Below, piece after piece: positions 45,565 through 56,504 of a DNA stretch of 64,000 bases. How positions within the stretch are numbered: position 1 is the first letter of the stretch; every line of letters starts with the position of its first letter. The stretch is from an uncultured Muribaculaceae bacterium (GTDB lineage Bacteria; Bacteroidota; Bacteroidia; Bacteroidales; Muribaculaceae), in the NCBI GenBank assembly GCA_934555895.1, contig CAKTFH010000008.1, positions 7,968 through 71,967 on the forward strand. Direction: 5' to 3'. The position numbers and the translations under genes are program-made. A model generated the notes under the pieces. It saw nothing but the letters and a program-made list of their open reading frames with translations, was not told where the DNA came from and searched no databases.

Positions 45565-46170
45565 ATGGCAAGATATACTGGTCCTAAGACCAAAATCGCA
45601 CGTAAATTCGGGGAACCCATCTTCGGCGAGGACAAGATTTTCAGCGCCCGCAACTATCCCCCCGGCCAGCACGGTCAGAACCGTCGCCGCAAAACTTCAG
45701 AGTATGGCACTCAGCTGCGCGAGAAGCAGAAAGCCAAATATACCTACGGCGTGCTCGAGCGTCAGTTCCGCAATCTCTTCGAGAAGGCTTCTTCCATGAA
45801 GGGCATCACCGGCGAGATTCTGCTTCAGTTGCTTGAAGGCCGCCTCGATAACGTGGTTTATCGCCTCGGAATCGCTCCGACCCGTGCCGCTGCCCGTCAG
45901 CTTGTGCTCCACAAGCATGTGACTGTAAACGGTGAAGTGGTAAACATACCCTCTTACGCAGTTAACCCCGGCGATGTGGTCGGTGTGCGTGAGAAATCAA
46001 AGTCTCTCGAGGTTATCACCGATGCCCTTGCTGGATTCAACCACAGCAAGTATCCCTGGCTCGAGTGGGACGAAAGCACCAAGAGCGGCAAGCTCCTGCA
46101 TGTGCCCACCCGTGAGGACATCCCCGAAAATATCAAGGAGCAGCTTATCGTCGAGCTCTATTCCAAGTAA
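45565..46170 (+). CDS. rpsD: 30S ribosomal protein S4
   Basis: A 201-residue primary 16S rRNA binder and decoding-fidelity protein; in E. coli it represses the alpha operon. [20 protein letters not shown], the S4 domain [20 protein letters not shown] and LPSYAVNP-like [13 protein letters not shown] are present. Full length. Confidence 0.99.
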   Translation: MARYTGPKTKIARKFGEPIFGEDKIFSARNYPPGQHGQNRRRKTSEYGTQLREKQKAKYTYGVLERQFRNLFEKASSMKGITGEILLQLLEGRLDNVVYRLGIAPTRAAARQLVLHKHVTVNGEVVNIPSYAVNPGDVVGVREKSKSLEVITDALAGFNHSKYPWLEWDESTKSGKLLHVPTREDIPENIKEQLIVELYSK

Positions 46171-46190
46171 TCATCTTTAAAACAAGATCC

Positions 46191-47183
46191 ATGGCTATTT
46201 TAGCATTCCAAAAACCTGACAAGGTTGTGATGTTAGAAGCTAACAACTTCTACGGCAAATTCGAGTTCAAGCCTTTGGAGCCGGGCTATGGTATCACTGT
46301 GGGCAACGCACTTCGTCGCGTGCTGCTCTCGTCGCTCGAAGGTTACGCCATCTCGGCTATCAAAATCGACGGCGTGAAACATGAGTTTGATACCATCCCC
46401 GGAGTAAAGGAAGATGTCACGAACATCATCCTGAACCTCAAGAAGGTAGATCTTAAGCAGATCACTGAAGACACCGACTCGGAGAAGGCCACCATCACAG
46501 TGTCGGGTCAGGAGGTGTTCAAAGCCGGTGACATAGGCAAGGCTCTTTCGGGCTTTGAGGTCCTCAATCCCGAAGAGGTGATATGTCATTTGGATCCCAG
46601 CGCGGGCTTCACTATCGAAGTGACCATCAACAAGGGTCGCGGTTGGGTGCCTGCCGATGAGAACCAGATTGATATCCAGGATATCCACACTCTGGCCATC
46701 GACTCGATCTACACTCCCATCAAGAACGTGAAGTATGCTGTAGAAAACTTCCGCGTTGACCAGAAGACCGACTACGAGAAGCTCATTATTGAAATCACTA
46801 CCAACGGCTCCATCCTCCCGAAGGAGGCGCTGAAGGAGGCCGCCAAAATCCTCATCTACCACCTGATGCTCTTCTCTGATGAGAAGATCACCATCGAGAC
46901 CACCGAAACCGACGGCTCGGAAGAGTTCGATGAGGAAATACTGCACATGCGTCAGCTGCTCAAGACCAAGCTGGTGGACATGGACCTCAGTGTGCGTGCC
47001 CTCAACTGCCTCAAGAGCGCCGATGTGGAGACCCTTGGCGAGCTGGTGGTTTTCAACAAGACCGACCTCCTCAAGTTCCGCAACTTCGGCAAAAAGTCGC
47101 TCACCGAGCTCGACCAGCTCCTTGCCGACCTCGGCCTATCGTTCGGAATGGATATTTCAAAGTATAAATTAGACAAAGAGTAA
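46191..47183 (+). CDS. rpoA: RNA polymerase alpha subunit
   Basis: A 330-residue subunit. The N-terminal domain ([20 protein letters not shown]) dimerises and nucleates polymerase assembly, while the C-terminal helix-hairpin-helix domain ([20 protein letters not shown]) contacts DNA and activators. Length matches Bacteroidetes RpoA. It lies 20 bp after rpsD and 9 bp before rplQ. Confidence 0.99.
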   Translation: MAILAFQKPDKVVMLEANNFYGKFEFKPLEPGYGITVGNALRRVLLSSLEGYAISAIKIDGVKHEFDTIPGVKEDVTNIILNLKKVDLKQITEDTDSEKATITVSGQEVFKAGDIGKALSGFEVLNPEEVICHLDPSAGFTIEVTINKGRGWVPADENQIDIQDIHTLAIDSIYTPIKNVKYAVENFRVDQKTDYEKLIIEITTNGSILPKEALKEAAKILIYHLMLFSDEKITIETTETDGSEEFDEEILHMRQLLKTKLVDMDLSVRALNCLKSADVETLGELVVFNKTDLLKFRNFGKKSLTELDQLLADLGLSFGMDISKYKLDKE

Positions 47184-47192
47184 ATAACAACG

Positions 47193-47687
47193 ATGAGACA
47201 CAATAAATCTTTCAATCATCTTTCGCGCAAGAAAGCTCACCGCGACGCCTTACTCGCCAACATGACCATTTCCCTTATCCAGCATAAGAGAATCTTCACC
47301 ACACTGGCAAAGGCTAAGGCACTCCGCGTATACGCCGAGCCGCTCATCAACCGCGCCAAGAACGATTCAATGGCCAACCGCCGCCTCGTATTCTCCTACC
47401 TCCAGAACAAAGAGGCCGTGAATATCCTTTTCCGCGAAATCGCCGAGAAGATAGCAGAGCGCCCCGGTGGCTACACCCGCATTCTCAAGACCGGCAACCG
47501 TCTGGGCGATAACGCCAAGACCTGCTTTATCGAGCTTGTGGACTACAATGAGAACATGCTCAAGGAGAAGACTGCCAAGAAGGCCGGCCGCACCCGCCGC
47601 AGCCGTGGCAAGAGCACCGCAGCCGCTCCCGCTGCTGAAACACCTGCCGCAGAGGCTCCCGCTGCCGAGGAGGCAAAGGCTGAATAA
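47193..47687 (+). CDS. rplQ: 50S ribosomal protein L17 with Ala/Glu-rich tail
   Basis: A 164-residue protein at the tunnel exit rim. [20 protein letters not shown] and [19 protein letters not shown] are typical of L17. The family core ends near residue 130; the last 35 residues are a basic segment and then an Ala/Pro/Glu-rich tail ([20 protein letters not shown]), probably disordered, as in several Bacteroidetes. It is the last gene of the cluster and is followed by a strong terminator. Confidence 0.98.
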   Translation: MRHNKSFNHLSRKKAHRDALLANMTISLIQHKRIFTTLAKAKALRVYAEPLINRAKNDSMANRRLVFSYLQNKEAVNILFREIAEKIAERPGGYTRILKTGNRLGDNAKTCFIELVDYNENMLKEKTAKKAGRTRRSRGKSTAAAPAAETPAAEAPAAEEAKAE

Positions 47688-47716
47688 TCAGTCGCAACTT
47701 TTACACAACATAATGG

Positions 47717-47774
47717 CCGCCGGCCGGAAGACGCCCCTCAGCGGGGCTCTTCCGCGTCGGCGGTCTGTTTTTTT
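47717..47774 (+). terminator. Strong terminator ending the ribosomal cluster
   Basis: A three-part stem: CCGCC/GGCGG outside (47717-47721, 47759-47763), GGAAGA/TCTTCC in the middle and GCCCC/GGGGC inside (47733-47747), then a run of seven T. Confidence 0.9.
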
Positions 47775-47796
47775 GTCCCTAAGGCGCCGCATCGCT

Positions 47797-47828
47797 TTTG
47801 TATATTTGCACGTTAATGTCTATATTTG
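47797..47828 (+). promoter_or_regulatory. Promoter of the MgtC-family gene, with an extra -7 box in the spacer
   Basis: TTTG (47797-47800), a 20-bp spacer and TATATTTG (47821-47828) match the consensus. A second perfect TATATTTG lies at 47801-47808, exactly 20 bp upstream, which suggests two overlapping start sites. Confidence 0.75.
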
Positions 47829-47876
47829 CGGTGAGAGGCGGCGAAGAAGCCGCATCTGTGTAAAAGTAATGATGAT

Positions 47877-48596
47877 ATGAGGGAAATTCTCGAGATGATC
47901 TATGCCGACCTCAACTCTCTTGAGGTGACTCTCGGCAACGCCACTTTCAAGATGCTGCTGGCCATGCTGATGGGCGCTTTCGTGGGCGCCGAGCGCAAGC
48001 GCAAGGGGCAGATAGCCGGTGTGCGCACTTTTGCGCTCATTTCCATGGGCTCTTGCCTGGCCATGCTACTCTCCATATACGTGCCTCAGGTATATCTTGG
48101 GCTTAAAAACGGCGACCCCGGGCGAATCGCGGCCCAGGTGATTACCGGCGTGGGTTTCCTCGGCGGCGGTGCCATGATACACATGAAGGGCTCGGTGCGC
48201 GGCCTCACCACCGCGGCCGGCATCTGGATGACGGCAGCCATAGGCATGGCCGTGGGAGTGGGCATGTACTGGTGCTCGATTGTTGCCACGGCTCTGATAC
48301 TGATTACCCTCGTGCTGCTCGAGCGTGTGGAGCAGCGGCGCAACATGGGACAGGAAAACCGCACCGTGAGGCTGAAAATCTCCGGCATAGTGGATGACAT
48401 GGAGGCCTACCGCAAGGTGTTCAGCGACCATAAGGTGCACCTCTCCACATTCTTCATACAGTATGACTACGAGAACAACACCACTGATATAAGTTTCGTG
48501 GTGCTGGCGCCCTCGCACCGCGACTACCTGGCCCTGTTCCGGGATCTTCGCACCATATCGCCCACGGCCACGCTGTCGCTTACCAGCCAGAACTGA
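47877..48596 (+). CDS. MgtC/SapB-family membrane protein
   Basis: A 239-residue protein with four to five predicted transmembrane helices in the first 150 residues and a cytoplasmic, ACT-like C-terminal domain (about 160-239). The family signature GAFVGAERKRKGQIAGVRTF and GVGFLGGGAMIHMKGSVRGL is clear. In other bacteria MgtC proteins modulate magnesium homeostasis or ATP synthase and aid survival under stress; they are not proven transporters. Transcribed alone, between the ribosomal terminator and enolase. The exact role here is unknown. Confidence 0.9.
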   Translation: MREILEMIYADLNSLEVTLGNATFKMLLAMLMGAFVGAERKRKGQIAGVRTFALISMGSCLAMLLSIYVPQVYLGLKNGDPGRIAAQVITGVGFLGGGAMIHMKGSVRGLTTAAGIWMTAAIGMAVGVGMYWCSIVATALILITLVLLERVEQRRNMGQENRTVRLKISGIVDDMEAYRKVFSDHKVHLSTFFIQYDYENNTTDISFVVLAPSHRDYLALFRDLRTISPTATLSLTSQN

Positions 48597-48679
48597 CGAC
48601 CGCCCGGTTTTTAATCATGTTTAAGAAATGCCGTGGCGGTATTTTAGAAGTTAAAAAGGTGAATATTACGAAAATTTTG

Positions 48680-48687
48680 TAACTTTG
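48680..48687 (+). promoter_or_regulatory. -7 box of the enolase promoter
   Basis: TAACTTTG matches TAnnTTTG; the -33 region is weak. The transcript would carry a leader of about 115 nt with a GC-rich hairpin-forming stretch (48721-48760). Confidence 0.6.
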
Positions 48688-48768
48688 CGGTTGGAATATC
48701 CGTTTCTACGGAGCGGGATTTTCCGCCGGCATGCTCCTGCGGCGCTGCCGCCACTGTAAGCGATTTGA

Positions 48769-50103
<1,335 letters not shown>

Positions 50104-50133
50104 TCCTCATTTGAGATTACTCTGATAAAAATT

Positions 50134-50174
50134 GACCGCGCTTCCGGAGCAAATTATCCGGTGGCGCGGTCTTT
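50134..50174 (+). terminator. Terminator after eno
   Basis: GACCGCGC (50134-50141) pairs with GCGCGGTC (50164-50171), with an inner CCGGA/TCCGG stem, followed by a short T run. Confidence 0.8.
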
Positions 50175-50537
50175 CGCGTTGTGAATCTGTACGATAAGCT
50201 CTAAATCTCAATTCCGGAAATCGGCCGGTCTTTTGATTTCTGTCGCAGGTTCTTCAGGACCGATTTACGTGAGTTTTATATAGTTTAAAAAGAGTATGTC
50301 TGGATTCTACTTAAAAAACCTGAGCGGGCCTTCACGGTCGGTTTTTGGTTCCCGTCCGGCAGTTATGATCACAATGACTGCCGTCCTTAATTTCTTAACA
50401 AATATCCAATCTGAATTTTTACGCGAATCAGATTCAGACATACTCTATGTGTGGCGAGTGAAATGCCGGCCGCGTTGCTTTTGCGTCAGTTTTCAGCGAC
50501 CGGCCGGGTGATTGCGAGCATAGGGAAAAGGCTTTTT
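50175..50537. other. Intergenic stretch between convergent eno and the ribose locus
   Basis: About 360 bp with no convincing gene. It holds an inverted repeat CGGCAGT/ACTGCCG (50357-50383) with T-rich flanks and a GC-rich CCGGCC-containing pair near 50467-50507 that may end the minus-strand operon. Otherwise nothing was recognised. Confidence 0.4.
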
Positions 50538-51740
50538 TCAGTTAGATGTGCTTGCAATCTCCCCTTTGCATATGGTGTAGGTCCATTCGGCAAATTTGCC
50601 GGCTTGAGGCGCTACATCGGGCGATTCCTCAGAAGTTGTGTAATAAAATCTGATTTTTTCGGTGTCGGCAGTGTGGCCGTAGGCATCTCGCTCCAGACAT
50701 GCGTTGTGGTTGCGTGGATAGCCAGTGTGCTGAGGTGTAATGCGGAAAAGCTGTGTCCATGTGCCATAGCCGTTGCGGAAATCTTTCAGTGGCATCGACA
50801 GAATGTCGAGATTGGCATTGATGAATGCCGGATAACTCTCGGGATGCGGCTGCACCGGCCGAATCATCAGCAGGGTCTGTGATTCCGGCTCAAGGGCTAT
50901 GTCTGCATCGCAGATGTAGTCGCCGGTTGCTTCCTTCGAGTCGGTCAGGCCTGATGTTGAAACAACTATCGCCCCTGAGATTTTCGGATTATCCATGTCG
51001 GAGAAATCCACTTCACGCACCATGAGTTTTGTGCCGCTGAGTGTGCCCGATGTATAGCTGAGGAGCACTTTCCCGGCTTTGTCGAGCGATATGGCTGAAG
51101 GCTGACCGGCGCCCCAGCAGTATGCTTCCGGAGCATATTCGAGGTCGCCTGCCGCATCCCACCCCTTGGTGACGATCTGAAGAGGATATTTATCCCACTT
51201 CGCGGCATTGAGATCGTCGGCAAATGCCACTCCCACTTCGTTATAGTAATACTGCAGGCTGCATCCGAGATAGAACATGGCATATGAATACTCGTGGCCA
51301 CCCATGCGGAACACGCCCTTCACTACCGAGGGGTCGCAGGTGTGCTGGTCATCCCACGCGCCTTTTCCTCCAGGCTGAAGCACGCTTTTCGCGGGGGTAT
51401 GCGATAGGTCGGTTGCAACTGTAATGTGATAGACATTGTCAATCATTACATCTGGATTCGGATTGCCGCAGAAGTACATCTCCGTAGTGCCGTCGGGCAT
51501 AAGCAGTGCCGACGGGCAGTAGGCATATCGGTTCTGGGCCGTGAAGCCGAAGACTGTGGCCTGACTGCCGATTACATAACCGGCTGCCGAGGGCTCTTGT
51601 ATGTTTTCACTTCCTCCTGGTCCGTATGGGTCGACATAGGGGGCAGGCTCTTCTTTCTCGCTACACGCTGTAGCAGCGGCAACGATAAGGGTCGCTGCCG
51701 CTACAAGCGTAAGCTGTGAAATGTTATTTAGTCGGAGCAT
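50538..51740 (-). CDS. Lipoprotein beta-propeller, putative glycosidase-like (paralogue of the 52799-53884 gene)
   Basis: A 400-residue lipoprotein with lipobox ATAC (Cys26) and an acidic segment after it (SEKEEPAP), suggesting surface display. The body resembles a five-bladed GH43/GH32-like propeller. It shares with its neighbour WDDQHTCDP (W129-P137), followed by a conserved strand ending in YLG, and GYPRNHN (to N346). I recognise no characterised family, so substrate and activity are unknown; a glycosidase or binding role on ribose-containing material is inferred from the locus. Its start codon overlaps the end of the nucleoside hydrolase gene by 17 bp, so they are coupled. Last gene of the operon. 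Confidence 0.75.
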   Translation of the reverse strand: MLRLNNISQLTLVAAATLIVAAATACSEKEEPAPYVDPYGPGGSENIQEPSAAGYVIGSQATVFGFTAQNRYAYCPSALLMPDGTTEMYFCGNPNPDVMIDNVYHITVATDLSHTPAKSVLQPGGKGAWDDQHTCDPSVVKGVFRMGGHEYSYAMFYLGCSLQYYYNEVGVAFADDLNAAKWDKYPLQIVTKGWDAAGDLEYAPEAYCWGAGQPSAISLDKAGKVLLSYTSGTLSGTKLMVREVDFSDMDNPKISGAIVVSTSGLTDSKEATGDYICDADIALEPESQTLLMIRPVQPHPESYPAFINANLDILSMPLKDFRNGYGTWTQLFRITPQHTGYPRNHNACLERDAYGHTADTEKIRFYYTTSEESPDVAPQAGKFAEWTYTICKGEIASTSN

Positions 51741-52776
51741 ATCTTTCGGGAGCGGCGGGGATGAATTCCACGAATCGCTTAACGATATTGGCCATCTGAG
51801 TAGAGTCGGCCATCAGATATCGGCGGTTACCGTCGGGCGACGGTGTGAATGTGGTAGCGCCTTTATCATCCACGCTGATTCTGCCGGGCTCGCTCACGGC
51901 GAAGTATCCTTCGGGCCCCTCTACGGCGTAAAGCAGAGCGGTGAGATCCCATGCCGGGCGGTCGTATGGCATCGGCAGGTAGGCCTTGTATGCTTCGACT
52001 ACGGGGTGTGCGGGCTGAGCCCATGCAAAGTCGTTCTCGATGCTTGAACCGGGATAGAGCACGTTGATGCCGAGTTCGAAGGGAGAGGTGACAATTTCGG
52101 TAGGCCACTGCTCGAATACAGTTTTGGCGGCCGGCACATCGCGGATGATGTTGTATTCGCAGAATGTGGTGTCGGTCATGTTGCCTGCCATAGTGACGAG
52201 GCGTGCCACTTTCTGAGCCACGAGGTCGCGTCCCGATAGGGGCGATATGCTGTCGGGCTGCGAGGCAAGCAGAGCCGCGAGGTTGGTGGAGAAACCCACC
52301 GACACCACGGTGACGCTTGTGTCGGGTTGAGCGGCCAGAAGTTCACGGTAAAGCGTTACCGAAGGCTTGATGGTGCCGTCGGATGCATGAGTGCGGGCGA
52401 AGAGGGGAGTGCCGTCGGGCGCGTTGAGATCAAGCACGGCCTGATCGTAGGCCACTGCGTCGTGGCTGAGCACACCGTCAGTGACATGGCCTACGGGAAT
52501 TTCCGGATGGCCGTACCATGTGTTCAGCACATCGATATATTGAACTGACGATGTATCAGAACGGTTGCTCGATACGCCGAGAAGCTCTATGTCGCCCTGT
52601 TCCATGTATTTCATGAGCATGTCGTAAGCGAGAGCATCGTCGACATCGTTGCCCATATCGGTTTCGAAGATTACTTTGACAGGTATTTTTGCACCATCGC
52701 CGGGAGCGGCCGATTTGTTACCGGAGCAGGCTGTGAGCATTACGGCAGCCGCTATGAATAATACATTTTTTTTCAT
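51724..52776 (-). CDS. Inosine-uridine-type nucleoside hydrolase lipoprotein
   Basis: A 350-residue lipoprotein with lipobox LTAC (Cys17). The nucleoside hydrolase signature FETDMGNDVDDALAYDML (residues about 38-54) supplies the calcium-binding aspartates; VTMAGNMTD and LGINVLYPGS lie in the expected places. The family splits ribonucleosides into base and ribose, which would feed the permease and ribokinase of this operon. The lipid anchor puts it in the outer membrane or periplasm rather than the cytosol. The next gene overlaps it by 17 bp. Confidence 0.9.
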   Translation of the reverse strand: MKKNVLFIAAAVMLTACSGNKSAAPGDGAKIPVKVIFETDMGNDVDDALAYDMLMKYMEQGDIELLGVSSNRSDTSSVQYIDVLNTWYGHPEIPVGHVTDGVLSHDAVAYDQAVLDLNAPDGTPLFARTHASDGTIKPSVTLYRELLAAQPDTSVTVVSVGFSTNLAALLASQPDSISPLSGRDLVAQKVARLVTMAGNMTDTTFCEYNIIRDVPAAKTVFEQWPTEIVTSPFELGINVLYPGSSIENDFAWAQPAHPVVEAYKAYLPMPYDRPAWDLTALLYAVEGPEGYFAVSEPGRISVDDKGATTFTPSPDGNRRYLMADSTQMANIVKRFVEFIPAAPERYAPTK

Positions 52777-52798
52777 GATCAGTGGTAAGGTGGTAATA

Positions 52799-53884
52799 TT
52801 ACTTGTTGTTACGTGATTTCAGATAGTCTTTCATCGGGAACAGTGCCGAATAGAGGTCGTAGCTCCATAGCCAGTCATCGCCTGTCACTGCGGGAGTGAA
52901 TAGCACTGTGAGATTGTTTTCGTCGGGAATCCATCCTCTCTCATCTGTGAGGAAACCTGGATTGTGGTTTCGCGGAAATCCGCTTAGTTCAGGTGTTACT
53001 GTGCCCACGAGGGTCCATGTGTCGAGCGGGGCAGTGACATCGGCCAGAAAGTCGCCGGAGCGTTCCTTGTAGTAGACATTGCATATGTCGCCCACCCAGG
53101 TGGGAATCTCTTTCTCATAGTGGGGCGAACGTTCCTCTGTCACGGCATATATGCGTTCGGCTGAAGGTGATATATAGACATTTCCAGCGGGAAAGTTTGT
53201 GCGGTATTCCTTGCCGATGTCGATGTGCGAAAGGTCGGAAAGATTGACCATACGCACCGCATGAGGCGAGTTCTCGGTAGTGGTGTGATAGAAAAGCGCT
53301 ATGGTGGAATCGTTGAGCACCACCGAAGTGCTTTGTCCTGTGCCCCAGCGGTCGAAACGGTCATAGGGCACTATTGGATTCACGTTATCGCATTTTGTCC
53401 AGGGCCCTTCGATATTGTCGGCAATTGCAAGACCGATCTGATTATGATTGCAGTCCCACTGGTCGACGCCGAGATATGTCATAATCCATTTGTGCTGCTT
53501 TCCGTCGCTGTCTTTGACAGTGAAGCGTCGCACATCGGGGTCGCAGATATGGCAGTCATCCCATCCGGTGCGCGACGGCTCTATGACTTCGGTGCCGGGC
53601 TGCCACACAAGTCCTGTCGGGGTGGGGATGCCCTTATAGAGGTAGATGTAGTCTACGATCTCGAATGGGTCGCGGTTCTGACACAGATATCCGTAGATGA
53701 TGCCGTATTTGTCTTTGATGAAGCTCGGGGCGTAGTTGTAGTGCCCGGCTCCGCCGCCGAACTCGTATTTCACCACCGGTGTCACCGTTTTCAGCACTTG
53801 GCTGTCTTTGCCTTCAGATGCTGCCCCGGCGATGAAATACGCCGGGACAAGCATCAGGGCAATAATAGAAGCTATTGCTCTCAT
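52799..53884 (-). CDS. Secreted beta-propeller protein, putative glycosidase
   Basis: A 361-residue protein with a signal peptide (about residues 1-22) and no lipobox, so probably periplasmic or secreted. Sequence spacing suggests a five-bladed propeller of the GH43/GH32/GH130 type. It carries WDDCHICDP (W108-P116), then YLGVDQWDCNHNQIG, GTGQSTSV and GFPRNHN (to N308). The same landmarks occur in the lipoprotein encoded two genes downstream. No exact family was recognised. Given ribokinase, nucleoside hydrolase and SusC/SusD alongside, cleavage of a ribosyl or related furanosyl bond is plausible but inferred. Confidence 0.72.
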   Translation of the reverse strand: MRAIASIIALMLVPAYFIAGAASEGKDSQVLKTVTPVVKYEFGGGAGHYNYAPSFIKDKYGIIYGYLCQNRDPFEIVDYIYLYKGIPTPTGLVWQPGTEVIEPSRTGWDDCHICDPDVRRFTVKDSDGKQHKWIMTYLGVDQWDCNHNQIGLAIADNIEGPWTKCDNVNPIVPYDRFDRWGTGQSTSVVLNDSTIALFYHTTTENSPHAVRMVNLSDLSHIDIGKEYRTNFPAGNVYISPSAERIYAVTEERSPHYEKEIPTWVGDICNVYYKERSGDFLADVTAPLDTWTLVGTVTPELSGFPRNHNPGFLTDERGWIPDENNLTVLFTPAVTGDDWLWSYDLYSALFPMKDYLKSRNNK

Positions 53885-53898
53885 TAATGATAAGTGAA

Positions 53899-54870
53899 TT
53901 ATTCTTCTATTTGTATGATTTTGACTGGGCGTATCATGGCGGCTCGTTCCTTCTGGCCGTCACCCCAGCCCCATGTGTCGCGATAGCCTCCCGAATCACC
54001 GAGGCTCATGCCGCCGTGTGTGCGGGAAAGCGATGTGGCTGTGCGCACAGCCACAAGCCATGTGCGGTCGGTAGCGCCTTCGCCGTTGATCCATCCGCTT
54101 CTCGGGAGGAAAAGTGCCCCGAGCGAGTTGATGTTGTCTTTTGTGACATTGGCCGCGGTGGCAGCATCGACACCGATTATGATGCCCGGTGTGCTGAAGC
54201 CGGTCTGTTTGGCCGACACCCATGTGGCTCCGATTTCCCAGAGAGCCACCATTTCGGCAGCAGTAGGCACTCGCCATCCTTCGGGCGAGGGGTCGTTTTC
54301 GGGTTGCCAGTCGCATGTGTCATAATTATAGTCGGTGCTCCATCCGGGAGGATTCGAGACGAAATCCCACGGTTTTTTGCTGTTGAACTGGTACACCTTG
54401 CCAATCTCGTCGGGCGACTGGCAGAATGTGCCGGGCTCGTTGACATTGACTGCGGACCACACATTGCCGTTGATGAGCACTTCGTTCTCGCCGAGCACCT
54501 GTGTGCCCTGCAGCACGCGGCAGCGTAGAGTGCGGCCACCCGATGTGAAGTTCAATATCATGCTGCGGCGTTTGGTGAACGATGAGCTTTCGGTAACGTT
54601 GACTTTTATTTTGGTGAAACCGTTGCCTTTGTCGGCGCTCAGGGTGCACCATCCCTGCACGGCGGAGTTTGTTTCGCCGAGAGAGGCGCTCCATTCACCG
54701 TTTCCCGAAATAGTAAGCTCGTAAGATCCGCCTTCGGGCTCGGCTACGATGGCGATGGGATTGAGCCCGAATTCCGAAGGATCGGAGTAGAGCGTATAGT
54801 CGTCATCGCTGCATGACGCCGCGAGCATCAATGCTGCAGCTGCCAATAAATTATATTTCAGTCGAAACAT
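53899..54870 (-). CDS. BACON-domain surface lipoprotein with Fib_succ_major-like domain
   Basis: A 323-residue lipoprotein with lipobox AASC (Cys20) and an acidic +2 region (SDDD). Residues about 32-122 form a BACON domain (GGSYELTISGNGEWSAS, then SSFTKRRSMILNF), a module linked to carbohydrate or mucin binding. The rest resembles a Fibrobacter succinogenes major paralogous domain, with INGNVWSAVNV, CDWQPENDPSPEGWRVPTAA and an end like RPVK. It probably presents substrate at the surface for the SusC/SusD pair transcribed just before it. Confidence 0.82.
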   Translation of the reverse strand: MFRLKYNLLAAAALMLAASCSDDDYTLYSDPSEFGLNPIAIVAEPEGGSYELTISGNGEWSASLGETNSAVQGWCTLSADKGNGFTKIKVNVTESSSFTKRRSMILNFTSGGRTLRCRVLQGTQVLGENEVLINGNVWSAVNVNEPGTFCQSPDEIGKVYQFNSKKPWDFVSNPPGWSTDYNYDTCDWQPENDPSPEGWRVPTAAEMVALWEIGATWVSAKQTGFSTPGIIIGVDAATAANVTKDNINSLGALFLPRSGWINGEGATDRTWLVAVRTATSLSRTHGGMSLGDSGGYRDTWGWGDGQKERAAMIRPVKIIQIEE

Positions 54871-54890
54871 GGTCGTTGATGGCTAAGAGA

Positions 54891-56489
54891 TTAGTAGTTG
54901 GGGTTCTGTTTGAGGTTGGGGTTGTTGTCGACTTCGGTCTGCGGCAGCGGCACGCGGATGCTGCGTCCGATCACAAAGTTGTCGAAGTCGCGGTCGCGCG
55001 AACGGAGCTCGTTGAGTGTGGCCTCGTTGTCGATGCCCCAGCGTTTGAGGTCGAGCCAGCGCACGCATTCGCACCCCAGCTCTAAGGCACGCTCAATCTT
55101 GATGTGGTTAAGCATCGAGGTTTTAGAGCTCTTGATATCGTTAAGCCGGTAGTAGGTGCTCTGTGCGAGGCTGGGTAGACCGGCACGGTTGCGCACGCGG
55201 TCGATGTAGTCCACAACCTTGTCTGACGGGGCACCTGTCTCGTTGAGAGCCTCGGCGTAAAGCAGATACATGTCGGCCAGACGGAACGAGCGGAAGTTGT
55301 TGCCGTTCCAGTAATAGATGTCGCTCTTGTGTGTGTCGGTGCTGTATTTGCGGATGAAAACACGGTTGCCCCAGCCGTCCTGATTCCAGGATGTGTATTT
55401 GTATATCTGGTTGTCGCGGTCGGGGAAATCTTCCGCTGCTTCGCGATACCAGTAGGTGTAATAGAGCCGGGGATCGTTTTTGCCGTCGACGGTGGTTTCG
55501 CGTTTGAAATATTCCACCGGCCAGTGGTTGGCCTCGATGTTGTTCCAGCCGATGCCTGCGGGGCTCTGGTTGATTTCAATCTGTGTGCCGAGCTGTGCAT
55601 TGGGACTTGAGTAGTTGTCGGTGCCGTCGTAGCCGATTGTACCCATGGCCATGGAGAACTGGATTTCAAAAAGCGATTCGGCATTGTTCTCCGTTGCTTC
55701 CGAGAAGTTGTCACCATAGTCGGTCATGAGGCTGTAGATGTTCTTCCCTTCACCTTCGCATATCCATTTGAGTGCTTCTGCGGCTTCTGTCCATTTATGG
55801 TGCTGTGCGTAGGTTTTGGCCAGAAGTGCATAGGCCGAGCCCATGGTCGGACGGCCATAGTCGGCCTCGGCACGGCGCAGAGGGAGTGCTTTGGCATCGA
55901 TTATTTCGTGCAGGTCGTTCTCGATGAGAGTGAACATGCGGTCGGGGTCGCCCTGTTCGGGTTTGTCGTCGGCCGATGAGGTGGCGAGGCACACTGGAAT
56001 ATTCTCCCATATGTTTGTCAGATAGAAGTAGAAGAAAGCACGGAGGAATTTGGCTTGTGCCTTCACATCCTGTTTGTGGGCTTCGTCGGCAAACGGTATG
56101 GCATCGATATGGTCGAGTACCTGGTTGGCGCGGTTCACAGCTACATAGTGCTCTTTGAACGATTTGGTGTTGAACTCCGAGAAGTTGTAATTGGTGAAAA
56201 TAAACTTCGAGTATTCAGAAAGTTCGCTCCAGCCGGCGAAGCTGATGCCGTCGTCGGCCATGCCGTTGAGCTGAGTGTATATGTTGCGGGTCCATGTGCC
56301 CTGGCGGTAGAACATGTTGTAGACAGCTACAAGTCCCTTTTCGGCATCGCTCTCCGATTTCCAGAAGTTGGATGTGTTGAGGTTGTTGCCATTCTCTATG
56401 TCAAGCTCGTCCTCGCTGCAGGCTGTTGTCACGGGCAGCAAAGCGGCTACTGCCAGTGCCGAGAGAAATATATTATGAAGTCGTTTCAT
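54891..56489 (-). CDS. SusD/RagB-family lipoprotein of the ribose/nucleoside locus
   Basis: A 532-residue lipoprotein with lipobox TTAC (Cys24). The scaffold motifs AKFLRAFFYFYLTNIWENIPV and LYAEALNETGAPSDKV, and the end LKQNPNY, identify the family. It lies 15 bp downstream of its susC partner. By family it covers the extracellular face of SusC; the likely ligand is a nucleoside, nucleotide-sugar or ribose-containing polymer. Confidence 0.95.
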   Translation of the reverse strand: MKRLHNIFLSALAVAALLPVTTACSEDELDIENGNNLNTSNFWKSESDAEKGLVAVYNMFYRQGTWTRNIYTQLNGMADDGISFAGWSELSEYSKFIFTNYNFSEFNTKSFKEHYVAVNRANQVLDHIDAIPFADEAHKQDVKAQAKFLRAFFYFYLTNIWENIPVCLATSSADDKPEQGDPDRMFTLIENDLHEIIDAKALPLRRAEADYGRPTMGSAYALLAKTYAQHHKWTEAAEALKWICEGEGKNIYSLMTDYGDNFSEATENNAESLFEIQFSMAMGTIGYDGTDNYSSPNAQLGTQIEINQSPAGIGWNNIEANHWPVEYFKRETTVDGKNDPRLYYTYWYREAAEDFPDRDNQIYKYTSWNQDGWGNRVFIRKYSTDTHKSDIYYWNGNNFRSFRLADMYLLYAEALNETGAPSDKVVDYIDRVRNRAGLPSLAQSTYYRLNDIKSSKTSMLNHIKIERALELGCECVRWLDLKRWGIDNEATLNELRSRDRDFDNFVIGRSIRVPLPQTEVDNNPNLKQNPNY

Positions 56490-56504
56490 TTCGGTACAGA
56501 TTTT

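Noticed and set aside
50296..50511. A 71-residue plus-strand frame downstream of eno
   Set aside because: No recognisable sequence, no promoter and convergent with a real operon; most likely chance.
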